Below, piece after piece: positions 1-11,328 of a stretch of 64,000 bases of DNA. The stretch spans positions 4,078,330 through 4,142,329 of the forward strand of contig OY979728.1 in assembly GCA_963855995.1 (NCBI GenBank), written 5' to 3'. The notes beneath the pieces were generated by a model, which had not been told where the DNA came from, made no database searches, and saw nothing but the letters and a program-made list of their open reading frames with translations. Source of the stretch: Muricea muricata. Its lineage: Eukaryota > Cnidaria > Anthozoa > Malacalcyonacea > Plexauridae. A program made the translations under genes and the position numbers. How positions within the stretch are numbered: the first letter of the stretch is position 1; every line of letters begins with the position of its first letter.

Positions 1-1148
1 TTATAGATAACATTCCATGCAGCTCAGACGCGAACCACGACAGTTTATTGCTAGGAAAAACTCCCTTGCCTATACTGGATCACCATGTTTGATGCGTTTT
101 TCTTTCGATGAAATAGAAATGCTATCGGATATCTTATCCACTGCAAGTTGCAATGAAGGCCAGGACTCTTTATCCAGGTAAAACGCACAGTTTAAGTCAT
201 GTATACATATGCATCTTCTGATCCTCTATAAAAAATCAGACAAGCAGACTACATTTAAGGAAATATAGCAACTCAGTGTATAACCATGCTTAATTCAGCA
301 GCAGCGAACTCTATAAAGCATCAAGTATCTTTAAGGTAGCTGACATGCTAGGGCATGATCTGACTATGTTTAACCCAGCAACGAGTTCTATACAATATCA
401 GACCATTTTAAGGCAGCTCACGTTCAAGAACATGTACCATCTCTACATGATCTAACCATGCTTACCTCAGCAGTGAGTTCTGTACAACATCAGATCACTT
501 TAAGATAGCTCTCATTCAAGAACATGTACTACCTCAGTATGATCTAACCATGCTTAACTCAACAGTGAGTTCTGTACAACTTCAGATCACTTTAAGCCAC
601 CTCACATTCGAGAACATCATCATGATCTAACCATACATGATCGAACCATAACTCATGATCTGACAATACATGATTATATTCCAGGGCATACTATCACCTA
701 GCACGGCTCAAGAGACTTGTGTCAGCGAGCAGAGAAGTTGCAGCATGGAAGTGAAAGGTAATGTCTCTAAAGCTTACCATCACACAAAAGGAATCAGCTA
801 CTTCGTGCCGAATCGTTGAGACTGAGCAAAGATTCAAGCTAACCTACCACGGACGACAGGATCAGTGCTAATAACATAGCAAATAAGTCATCATTGCTAA
901 TGCAATACAGTACAGTACAGCTGCTGTGCGGCAGCTCTTCGGTATGGTTTACTTCTTGGAACATGATAATGAACAGTTTAGAACTACTGGTGTTATCCAG
1001 TTAAAATGTTTATGGTTGGGATATTTGACTTTTTGCAAGTCAACCTAGAGGACAGACAACTGAGAAAATATACCTTTTTACGCCAAAACGTTTGTAATCA
1101 GCCTTTGCAGTGAACGTTAACATCGAGTCATAAAAACATAATTCATAT
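1..1148. other. Gene-less left edge
   Basis: I see no exon with credible splice borders here. The only structure is the minisatellite at about 281-645. The last 90 bases (about 1060-1148) resemble 41860-41945 near the hAT element, so this stretch belongs to the repeated flanking sequence of the gene array. Confidence 0.5.
281..645. repeat. Minisatellite, about 4 units of 85-100 bp
   Basis: Four successive degenerate units share the blocks 'taaccatgctta', 'cagtgagttctgtacaac', 'cagatcactttaag' and 'ttcaagaacatgtac'. Units begin near 281, 367, 458 and 547. The two right-hand units are most alike, and the array fades into shorter 'catgatctaaccata' pieces near 610-660. No coding potential is seen. 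Confidence 0.8.
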
Positions 1149-2120
1149 CAACCTGATTCTCAGGGTCTTCAGCTCCGCTACCCGCGCTACGGCGAAGACC
1201 CTGACACAGGCTGGTCACGTGGCACCCAGATCTTGGGTGCCACGTGGAGCGGCTAAACGTGGGAGGGGTGGGAAAGGATCTTTTGTTTATAAACGCGTTA
1301 ATTATGAATTGTCTGTCAAAAGCGGTCATAATGCATTTAGAGTTGGAACAGTTCGGAATTAAATATTTACATTTATAATACTTCACTCGATTGTCGTCCA
1401 TGTGAACGTAAAGTTAAGAATGCTTCGAGCATTAGACAACAACTTTCCCAAACTCAGGACTCGCTTGCAAAGAAAACTAGAGCCAAGCGATGCATTAACG
1501 TTTCTCCTTTTTCGGGGCAACCTCAACAAAAAACACGCCATATCGCTGCAAGACGAAGCCCTTAAAATGAAACATTTTTTGGTGGGTTGTCTTTCATTAC
1601 ACCTGACCAGAGTCCAAAAGTAAAATACATTTGTTTCCTATCGCGCTTATTATGTTTTTATCATTTAGCAATTTATAGCCAGCAATATTGCTACATGTGT
1701 ATACTGCAAAAATAAGCGCAGTATTTCAATGTTATTATAAAGGTTGCTACATCTAAGTTATTCTTTTAGAAATACGGTATTTGAGAAAGGAAATATTTAT
1801 ATTACGATAATGCATGTATCAAAGGGTCATTCGTTTTCCGGCCTTTAGAAAACGTATTCTATTGTGTCCATATCATTAGTTTTGTCTGAGTGTTCACGAA
1901 ACAATGAAATACGCTACGTTTTGCTACGATACGGATGAAGTGGAAAACGGGCTTTAGAGCCACTGTTGTTTGACAATAATAATTTGTGATAGCGTGTTTT
2001 TACCTACGCCTGCTAACTACGAATGTCAAGCACCCAAAATCTGGGTGCCACGTGACCAGCCTGTGTCAGGGTCTTCGCCGTAGCGCGGGCAGCGGAGGTG
2101 AAGCCCTGAGAATCAGGTTG
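1149..2120. mobile_element. DNA transposon with about 90-bp terminal inverted repeats
   Basis: The left end starts CAACCTGATTCTCAGGG and the right end is its reverse complement. The arms (about 1149-1240 and 2030-2120) match over roughly 90 bp and include a GC-rich 'cgcgctacggcgaagaccc' block and subterminal 'GGGTGCCACGTG' motifs. Flanks AATTCATAT (left) and AATTCACAA (right) look like a degraded 9-bp target duplication. The paralogous sequence at 41935-41950 (aattcatatacaagctgg) is the empty site. The interior holds a 73-codon ORF (1402-1623) that I do not recognise, and near 1938-1951 a piece ending 'gtggaaaacgggct', identical to the terminus of the MITE at 62491-62661. A duplication of 9-10 bp would fit a Mutator-like element; this is inference. 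Confidence 0.75.
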
Positions 2121-2834
2121 AATTCACAATCAAGCTCATTCATTCTTGTCACTGACTTCATACGCGGCGCGTTTGTCATCAGTTGCACATTGCAAACATT
2201 TAGTTATTTATGTGCAATCTTCATAATTTGGTTTGTGCTTCACGTCTTAAAATAAAATATAGCCGAATTAAATAAAATATAGCATAATTGCAAACCCACC
2301 GCATGTATTTTTTAATTACTTTCGAGTGTACGTGAACACCTAACGCAAAATGCTTGACAGCAATAGTATTTTTTCGACATTTGATTATCGTTGATAATTT
2401 AACTACTCTTTAGTCAACAATAATCGTTTATTATGAAATATTCTTCCTCAGTTAATTCAAATTTGAAGGCTTTTCTATTTGTGATGTTTCTGATATTAAA
2501 TTATCAGTGTCGCTTACTGATTCAAAAACAACTATTATAGTCTATCACTTGCTGTCGAACATTTTGCGTTGGTGGTCTCGTATAACTTGAAACTGCCAAT
2601 ATGAAATTGTAATTAACATTTTGAATTCGCGAACTAGACAAGGTAGAAGAACAGGTCATGCTGCGAGGAAAACAACAAAAAAGCAACTAAACAGAGGTCA
2701 CCAGAGGGGAAACTGTAAGATACGTGTTCCGGTGCGTGTGGCATTACGCATGTTCGTTAAGCAGGTCTTGGGTGGTCAATTGCATTTTTAGCTAATAGAA
2801 ACGGCGAATAGAATTTGTGCGGCAAGTGATCTAT

Positions 2835-2842
2835 TATATAAA
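2835..2842 (+). promoter_or_regulatory. Possible TATA box of gene A
   Basis: TATATAAA lies 139 bases before the gene A start codon, followed at about 2882 by an ATTGG (inverted CCAAT) motif. In genes C and psiD the TATATAAA lies about 50-60 bases before the ATG instead, so the placement here is less convincing. Confidence 0.3.
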
Positions 2843-2980
2843 CAGAACGCAATTGGCTGCTAAATATTCTAAAATTGCTGTGATTGGCTTGTTCCCGAAA
2901 TTACGTCAACCGTGCGTCTGTCGTCCTCTTAGAGATAATCGCGACGCGTTTCTGTTCAATTTGCGCACAAAACCTCAAGA

Positions 2981-5900
2981 ATGAAGAACCTTCAAATAAA
3001 ATTCCTATGGCAATTTCTGGCCACGATTTTCCTCTCCAGCCATGGCAAAGCAAAGAAGACTTGCAAGCCTGGTCAAGTGAACGATGTGTTTCAATATTTT
3101 CATGTGACAGCTCGTAGTAAGTGACACTGTAAAATATTTCGAAACTTTTTGCCTGTTAGAATTTTCTGCACGACTGTAACCGTATTGAAGTACGTAAGAG
3201 CAAATTACTTTCGTCCTGTTTCAAACATCGCTATAAATGTACAAATTGTAACCTAGCGAACACAATTTCTATGTCGATGCGAACTAAATTTTGATTGCAT
3301 ATTTTAAAGTACAATTAGCATACGGCATGAAATGCTATCGACTGATTTCTGAATATCGACTGAATGTAATTTTAATGTGCAGTGGTAACCAAATTTATAC
3401 AGTAATGAAAGCAAAATACAGTGAGGTAGTGATAAAATTTGGATTGCTATTTAAAAACATATTTAACAAGGAAAGTAATAAGTTACGTAGTAACTAAATT
3501 AAGGTCCTTGCAGGTGTGCTGGATAAACAATAGTCACTTGGGTTTAGTTTGATGAAAACACTATATGCAGCTTCTGTAACAAAGCCGCTTTTTGATGGGG
3601 AGGGGCTCATTTTTTGGCAATCCCCTGTGTGGCGAGAGGTACAGTAAATATTTAGATGTCCACAAAATAGCTAATTAAAACAAATCAAACTCGTCTTCAT
3701 AGTGTCTGGCATATACATGATGAGTTTGTATGGATATAATTGCCAACCCACCGAACGTATTTTTTTGTAAAATATTACAGATATTATGCATAAATCGTGG
3801 ATGATATTGCATGTCTGCTGGGAATATTACAATGATTGACCGGTCCGGACTAAAAAATGTTTATATTTCAGACGTAGCACAGTTGAATCAAAATATCATA
3901 GTTAAATCAAACGTGTTGGACTGGTTAGAATGTGGTGAACTCTGCTTGGATACTCGTTTTTGTGTCGGGTACAACTTTAAGAAAAGCTCTACAGATGGTC
4001 AAGTTAACTGTGAGCTAACCGACACTGGTAATCACATCTTTGAAAGAATCAGAACTGAAGACAGTGACTGGACATTTTACAGAACAGAAGGAAAACAAAT
4101 AGTAAGCGTATTTTCTAACTTAATAAAACGGTATTGTTTAACTTAGAACAAAATTATACTGCTTCGCGCCGCCTTGGACACAACGTGTTCAGATATACGT
4201 CGCAATAATTTTTAATAACTGCTTCAGTCTGAATGCGAAGAAGAGAATGAATGTCAAAATGGTGGGAAAATGGTGTGGGATCCAGTAAAGCCTTTCAAAT
4301 GTCAATGTCCAAAGAACTATCTTGGAGAACTTTGTGAAAAATGTGAGTAACTCAGTACTGTAAGCTAGACTCGTTCCAAACCTTTGCAGATCAATTCATC
4401 AATGCAGACAACCTAACGAACTATCTAAACTGTATAAAATGAACTTCGACGGATGGGTTTCTAGCGCATGCCTTCCTTCGTTGAATACTTAGAAAGGACA
4501 AAATACGGGAACTGTGGGTTGCCTTGTTGAAATATCATATAGTTTAGTGCCTTTCGTGGCTCAAATGGATAAATTGACTAAATTATCTTATTATCTCAGT
4601 TGACAATTGTTGAGGCACATCAAACCCCCTAAAATGAGCGAGGTGAATAGCTGGCCCTATACAAGTTATAAAAATGCCAAAAAAGAAACTATTAAACTAC
4701 TGAAGCTTGAACTTTGGTACACAGTCGTCAAAATTTTTCTTTTTTTCCCAGCGAATACTGTAAATGACATTGAAGTTAACATAACTAGTGACAATGGTGG
4801 AAGCCTAATGGTCGATACTGGTGAAAAGCACAATCTAAAAACCGACTGGTGGGAAACAGAGAGATTTGCCTTACCTGGAGATACAAAAGTTGTCACAATT
4901 AAAGGTGATAATGGGCCAGGGAGTCCGGGTGGAATACTTGCCTCTTTCAGTAATGGCGTGGTCACAGATGGTACGTGGCAATGTGCTGACATGAGCTCGT
5001 GTACTACCACTGAATGTGAGAATTCTGTAACATGGCAAGGTGCAAAAACATATGGTATAAACGGGGAAAACCCACCACCATGGAATACAAGACCATATAT
5101 CGACTCAACAGCAAAGTGGATATGGGTGGACAACCAATTTGCGGGAAGGGTTTGGTGCAAGAAGACGTTTGGTAAGTCGCGCATGTTGGTATGTTAATAG
5201 CGACACAAAATGCGACAATATTTCCTTTTGCAATGGATGATTGAAAGTCCAATAGCGCAAATATGTTTTAGTTTACATGTGTTATGCGTGCCAAAGACTT
5301 CGGCTTTACAACTTTAGAAATAAACTAGTTGTACGAACCTGTCTCACGTCGCACATTATTCTATTTCAAAGAAATAATTTTGTGTTTAATGGTGAAAATA
5401 CTGTAAATAATAATCCGTCATCCCTTGCGTGATCGTATATAGTTTAAGCTTTTGAAAGGATATTGAATTAGCTGTAATTTGGACGAAATTATACTTATTA
5501 TTATAAGGAAACATTTAAATGTATCTATACACTGTTTCAAGTAATGTTTGCTGACAAATGTTTTGTGTTTAAACCTCTACAGTAATTGCCAATTGTGGCA
5601 ATTAATTAACAACTTCGTGTACCTTAATTATATAGAATCTAATTTTTCATTATTTTAGTCAATATCTTAAGTGTTGTGTACCATTTCATTTTTTCGTTTC
5701 GCGGATCTTTTTTCTCGTTAATTGTTAATTGTGAAATGATTCTTAAAGAATCGATATTTTCAAACTATTATTGTCTCTCTGTAGTTGACAATTGTTCCTC
5801 CTCTCCGTGCTTATAAAACGGATCTTGCGCTGTCAATGGATCTATGTCAATGGATGTAGATAACCTGTATATATCCTTTCAATCTTTGAAAAATGACAGT

Positions 5901-6490
5901 TTTGCTTCCCTAAAGAGCAAAACATAAAAAAAATAGTATTTAAAGAAAAAAGACTTTGAAGCAACGAACTGCTCTTCCGCTAAAGTGCGGGAAAATCAAA
6001 TAACGCCTAGGCCTATTAGAGATCTGAGTAACTTGTCGGTTATTATTTCTACATGTTATTCTGCAAAACTGCTGTATCTTCTTAGAAAAATCACACATCT
6101 TGATTTCAGCTGAAATTACATTGAAATCAGTTTCAAATACGATCACCTACCAGGAAGCTACTTTGAACTGTAAATCAGATGGAAAAGAACTGTGCAGTTC
6201 TAAAGTGATATGCAAAGATGGTAAAACACCGTACGGAGGTATTAAGTCTGGTGACCACTGGGCGCCTGTAGCTGACAGTTCTAATGAGTGGATTCAAATT
6301 GGTAAGACAAAATGACGGATAACAAAAACGATATACACTAAAAATTTTAACTTTTATTTTTCTTTTGTTTGTAGGAAGTTCTCCACATCGTCCATGTATC
6401 CTTCACACTTCACTTGGCTCCAAACCTTCATGGGGATTGGGAAATGTCCGCAATAATTTTAAAGGACATCTTTTCTGTTGTAAAATTTAA
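2981..6490 (+). CDS. Gene A: secreted PAN-EGF-module G-module W protein (six coding exons)
   Basis: Exons: 2981-3116, 3872-4101, 4228-4342, 4752-5171, 6110-6301, 6375-6490, giving 402 aa with consistent GT/AG borders and phases (1,0,1,1,1). Exon 1 encodes a signal peptide (MKNLQIKFLWQFLATIFLSS). Exon 2 is a PAN/apple domain with four cysteines. Exon 3 is EGF-like but has only five cysteines: the usual third one in 'NGGxC' is Met. Exon 4 is 'module G' (about 140 aa, four Cys, ending IWVDN...RVWCKKTF), possibly a beta-sandwich; I cannot name it. The last two exons are 'module W' (WAPVADSSNEW...; ends HLFCCKI). A second EGF exon between modules G and W is broken (5785-5870) but can be skipped without a frame change. 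Extracellular, probably adhesive or matrix; the function is inference. ATTAAA at 6519 may be the poly(A) signal. Confidence 0.72.
5785..5870 (+). pseudogene. Broken EGF exon inside gene A
   Basis: After a polypyrimidine tract and TAG acceptor the sequence matches the intact EGF exon of psiD (37389-37499). An in-frame TAA arises at the 'cttataaaac' position, and the second half of the exon, including the last cysteines and the donor, is deleted. The flanking exons are both phase 1, so skipping leaves gene A open. Confidence 0.75.
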
Positions 6491-6741
6491 GAAAAAGACG
6501 TTTCTTAAGACAAGTTGCATTAAAATATTGTAACGTTTGCACTGTGTAAATAGACGTTAGAAACCACGAGCTCCTTCTCTAGGAAAATTGGAGTACATTT
6601 CCAGTGAACGCGTCTGCCGGTATAAACAACAAACTTGTTTTTGTAACCGTAATATTATGTAAATATTTTAACCACTGTGTATCTGTAGCTGATGGTTATG
6701 AAGAAAATGTGGAGTTGCGAAACCATCAAGTAATTACATGG

Positions 6742-6884
6742 GGCCGGTTGTATAAAAAAGTGATTAAAGTTAACTATGATTAGTGGAAACGTCAACCAAT
6801 CAGAGCAACGTATTTTGTACTTAATCACCATTTAACTACAAAACAGTGATTAAAAAAGTGATTAAGAGTTTTATACAACCGGCC
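6742..6884. mobile_element. MITE, 143 bp, with CATGG target duplication
   Basis: Termini GGCCGGTTGTATAAAA and its reverse complement flank a short AT-rich core with inner 'aaaagtgattaa' repeats. CATGG lies on both sides. The paralogous 3' flank of gene C (around 28135, 'aattacatgatctttagc') is the empty site, so the insertion happened after duplication. Confidence 0.85.
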
Positions 6885-7040
6885 CATGGTCTTTAGCGCT
6901 TCTGCACGGCCGCAAGGTTCTGGGGACTAGAATAGGCTTTTATCGCTTGCATTTGCACTATTGCGCATACATCCCAGCGTCCTGAGATAAAAAAATACAA
7001 CTGGGGTCAGGCTTGCCTTCTACCACGTTTTAGGTCTTAA

Positions 7041-10000
7041 GAGGCTGTCTCCCTAAAAACCGACCACTAACGACGTTTTTTAAGTAGGAAAGAAACCCAA
7101 CTAAAACGTTTTAATCAGAAAGATTTAGGTTAGCAATTATCTGAATCGGGCTTACTTTTTTTAAACATGTTTTTATAGAGATATAGCAATCACTAACTAT
7201 CATGGCTTTTTAGGCCAAAATGGCGGCCATGAAACTTGATAACTCCTCCTGATTTTGGTAGCCGCTCGCGAAGGAATGCATCGTGCAATCGCAAATTTCG
7301 TAGGGATATTTCATAACAATTGGTGGTCCAAAACTATCTAAAGCACTGTCGGTTTAAATTTTATCTTTAAAAAATGGAAAAAAATGCATAGATGCAAGGC
7401 GAAGTCGAGTCCGCCTTGTCTGCGCAGCCAACACACTGCGTCAGCTAAAATTGATATTCTCAAATCTGGATTGAAATTTCCACAAATTGTCATCGTAGTT
7501 ATGTTATTTTACTGTCAATGGAAAAATATGGTAGTAATTTCATGTGGATCGATTTGCATTTCTTTTGCAGAACGCTGGTAATGTACATCATATTTGCAGA
7601 CGGTCCATCACACTTCGCTGAGCCTTCGCTACTGTTTAAGTAATATTTGACCGGGATTTTATCCAATATTTACTTAAAAAATAATAGATAACATGGGAAT
7701 AGCTGCTTCACACTTTTAGAAGTTGTTATATGCGGAAGATTTATTGATTCTAGCGCCTTGACAAGAACTTACCGGATCGTGCACCTCAAGATTTAATTAT
7801 TATTTGCATATATAAATAAAGTCTTGAATTTTGTAAATTTACACAAACATGGTTCAGATCAATCACGCACGTAGTTAGACATAGTTTTAACTATTTACAT
7901 GTTGTATCTTGTACTACCTTTCAAATGTATAGATCGCAGCCATAGTCTTTAAAGACAGGCGCAATAATTCGACTATCCTAAATGACTTCGATCGATGGGT
8001 TAAAATTAATCGATTGTAGATACCCAAAGATCGTAGTATACGCGTTTGGCTCTTGAGAAATCGTGACAAGCAATAATCTGTGAATTTTTTTCATTCGACT
8101 TATAATTTGTATTTAAAACAAAACGCTGTTGCAGGGAAAACCTCTGGGACACTAATCATTCATGGATATTTCGTGTTGCACGTTTATCATGTTGAAATTT
8201 TATTCTTTTGAAAGCCTGATATTTTATTCACGCGTACATTTTTGTTATTATAACTATTATTTTCACAGTAATATGGTACTTTCCATCGTTACTTCCACTG
8301 TTCATTGTTTTAACAGCTATAGTTTCCCTTGATTTCTGCGAAATTCCCTTGATTTCTCTGAAATTTAAATTTCAACACTTCCGGTCTGCCGGTAAACAAC
8401 ATGAATGTAATTAAGGAATCGCCAATTTCTATCACCGGGCGTTACAGATATTTACATTGGCGTTTGTTTTAATAATATTACGATATATAGAGTGAATTTA
8501 GTTTCATCTCTGATAAAACGTATTGCTTCAGCGATGTCTTTGTCATCTTGTTTTATCGGAGAAATTAAAGGAAACTCCAGCTGCGGCGAGAAATTACTTC
8601 GTCTGACAGAATGTCAGTGATATACGACATCATCTAGAAGTTAACCATCTTTCATCTGAACCTCTAACAGAAGTTGAGTTAATCCTTTTGAGGTCAGGAG
8701 TAGGCCATCTTAGTCAAGGGCAAGTAGATACTATGTGGATATGTCATAGAAATAATAGATATCTTTTATTTCTATGGGATATGTACGAAGCACCGACTCG
8801 CTCTTGGAAAACAATGGAGACCGTCTCGCCTTTCCTGCCACTCCCCCAAACATGACGGCAAGAGAACCGGCCTAAAAACGCGTGATACGATTGGCGTAAA
8901 GATGTGTCAAAATATAAAACAGTTGTATCAAGTACATGTCCCTGTTGGATCACGTAAGGAAATTATATATCTATCAGTTTCTTTGAAGGGTTCTCTTGGG
9001 ACTGTTTTCCAGTTACACGTTTATCATACGTTCGTACACACGCGGGGAATTGTTAATGTTTCTACTTTTTTAACATTATTTTAACGTATAAGTTAACAAA
9101 TGTATATTAAAACATGCGGGAAAATATGCTCTTTTCATTTATTTCCTTAGTTTTGTCAGAGGTAACATGCAAATGAATTTAGGCTTTCACGTGTGTGTAT
9201 GTGCGTATGAAAACAAATGACTGGAAAACAGCCCTCATGCAGTTCTGTACACCGAGGAACGATTATATCGCTCCACCAGTCGTTTGGGTTTGGCAACCTC
9301 GCTGATCATGATATCATTGAAGTAAACCTTCCTTTATTCATGTTCAACAATATTTGTTAAATGCAGAAAAGACTATAAGCAGACCATTAAGTCCAGCAGC
9401 GGGCTTGATCTGACCACGCCTCCTGAACCGACAAAAAATGATGATTTGACTGAGAGGTACTATTAACACGCGGGTATTAATAATCATTTAAATTTTTGGT
9501 ATTTTAGCATATATTAGGTTTGTAAACATATTTCAATTCACATATGTGTGCGATGTGTAATAAACGATAATGATGATGATGACGGTGGTAACGGTGGTGA
9601 TGGTGATACGTACGATTGTACGTACACCTTTAATCATTAACGTTGTGAGTCATGCACTATCATTTTCTTACTTGCAGAGTAGCTTTTGGTATAGCTACAT
9701 TGAAACTGAAAGAAACTTTAGAATCTACACCATTGGCAACCCCGAAGAGAGCCCCCCGGTTAAGCACGATAAAAGAGTGGAATCCAAACGATGATGCACA
9801 TGAAGAAGAAGACAATTTTCTTGACAATGTGATTTAGCTCTTGAGGTGCACGATACGGTGTCTGCGTTCTTGTCAAGGCGCTAGAATCAATAAATCTTCC
9901 ACATATATCAACTTCAAAAAGTGTGAAGCAGTTATTCATATGCTATCTATTATTTTTTAAGTAAATATTGGATAAAATCCCGGTCAAATATTACTTAAAC

Positions 10001-10588
10001 AGTAGCGAAGGCTCAGCGAAATGTCATTGACCGGCAAATATGATGTACATTGCCAGCGTTCTGCACAAGAAATGCAAATCGATCCACATGAAATAACATA
10101 CCATATTTTTCTATTGACAGTAAAATAACATAACTACGATGACAATTTGTGGAAATTTCAATCCAGATTTGAGAATATCAATTTTAGCTGACGCAGTGTG
10201 TTGGCTGCGCAAACAAGGCGGCCTCGACTTCGCCTTGCATCTATGCATTTTTTCCCATTTTTTAAGATAAAATTTAAACCGACAGTGTTTTAGATAGTTT
10301 TGGACCACCTATTGCTATGAAATATCCCTACGAATTTGCGATTGCACGATGCATTCCTTCGCGAGCAGCTACCAAAATCAGGAGGAATTATCAAGTTTCA
10401 TGGCCGCCATTTTGGCCTAAAAAGCCTTGATAGTTAGTGATTGCTATATCCCTATAAAAACAACATGTTTAAAAAAAGTAAGCCCGATTCAAGTAATTGC
10501 TAATCTAAATCTTCCTGGTTAAAACGTTTCAGGTGGGTTTCTTTCCTACTTAAAAAAACGATTGGTCTGTTTTTAGGGAGACAGCCTC
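7041..10588. mobile_element. 3.5-kb transposon with about 750-bp inverted arms, TTAA-flanked
   Basis: Left arm 7041-7791 and right arm 9840-10588 are near-identical reverse complements, starting GAGGCTGTCTCCCTAAAAA. TTAA is on both sides (7037-7040 and 10589-10592). The empty site is preserved at about 15573-15580 after gene B ('gtcttaataattataaagg'). TTAA duplication is the hallmark of piggyBac-type elements, but the palindromic target also permits a TA duplication with termini AGAGGC/GCCTCT. No transposase is recognisable in the 2-kb core. One spliced-looking terminal exon (9678-9837) and GAT/GGT triplet runs (9568-9606) are present. It interrupts the 3' flank of gene A. Confidence 0.8.
9678..9837 (+). 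other. Candidate terminal coding exon inside the TTAA element
   Basis: A CAG acceptor after 'tttcttacttg' opens an in-frame stretch of 52 codons ending in TAG at 9837. It is rich in Lys/Pro/Thr and then acidic (EEEDN) at the end, and sits just inside the right arm. I do not recognise the product. It may be the last exon of a lost transposase or a captured host exon; equally it may be chance. Confidence 0.25.
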
Positions 10589-10592
10589 TTAA

Positions 10593-11328
10593 TAATTATA
10601 AAGGTTTCTAACTTTCCAATTTTACTGGAGTGATACTTTTCTTCTGTTCAACAGACCAATATCTTGAAAGGATAATTAATTTTAAACGGCAGTTTTAAAC
10701 TTACTAAATAATGACTTATTTGGAAAAAATATTTAGTCTAACCTTGGACACGACACAATTAAGATCGATAACAATAATGTTAACTACTTAGCAACATCTG
10801 CTTCGTTGCTTGTGTTTATTGCGATGTTTCTATAAAGATGTTTTTGAAGACAATTGCTCAAAAGCGAAGATACGGCAATTTGGAGCTAAACCATACGCAT
10901 GACTGTCGTGGATAGAAGCTTTGCAGTTCCAACGAACGAAAGATCTTCATTTAGTTATTACACTTCAATAAAGAGTAAGTGTGTTCTATCTCAAATTATA
11001 AGGTGACCATTTATACACGTATCACTTTCAAGTATGAAGTTTGTAGCAAATTAATTTTGGAATATTAGACCGAAACGTTTTTTTTTTAAGTACTAGAGCA
11101 ACTCCCGTGCTTCATTCAATTATTTTACGATTTTTTGCAGAGATTCTACTAAGGTTTGAATATAAGTATTCTTTCTAGTGTGGAAGACAGACTTCGTCAA
11201 CAAGACATATTCTGATCGTACGAGATACTCTGCCTTCTTAACACTCGAGAGTTTTGAATGATCATGAGAACACGAGTAAATGCAAATTAGTTCCTTTTAC
11301 CTTTTAAAGGTTTGTTTGTTTCTTGTAG
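10593..11328. other. 5' flank of gene B, shared with gene E upstream
   Basis: No ORF is convincing. The stretch matches 38440-38630 (left of the hAT element) and 43430-44190 upstream of gene E, so it is the type-2 promoter/5' UTR region. A polypyrimidine tract and TTGTAG lie directly before the gene B ATG, suggesting that a non-coding first exon lies further upstream. Confidence 0.5.

Noticed and set aside
4666-5184. Long minus-strand ORF opposite module G (also at 13251-13493, 26231-26695, 36331-36615, 46182-46481)
   Set aside because: It mirrors the conserved plus-strand module exon, has no splice or domain support and changes with every codon of the sense frame; it is a shadow.
9568-9606. 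GAT/GGT triplet run as a short-array or CRISPR-like repeat
   Set aside because: Simple sequence without spacers; ordinary microsatellite inside a transposon.
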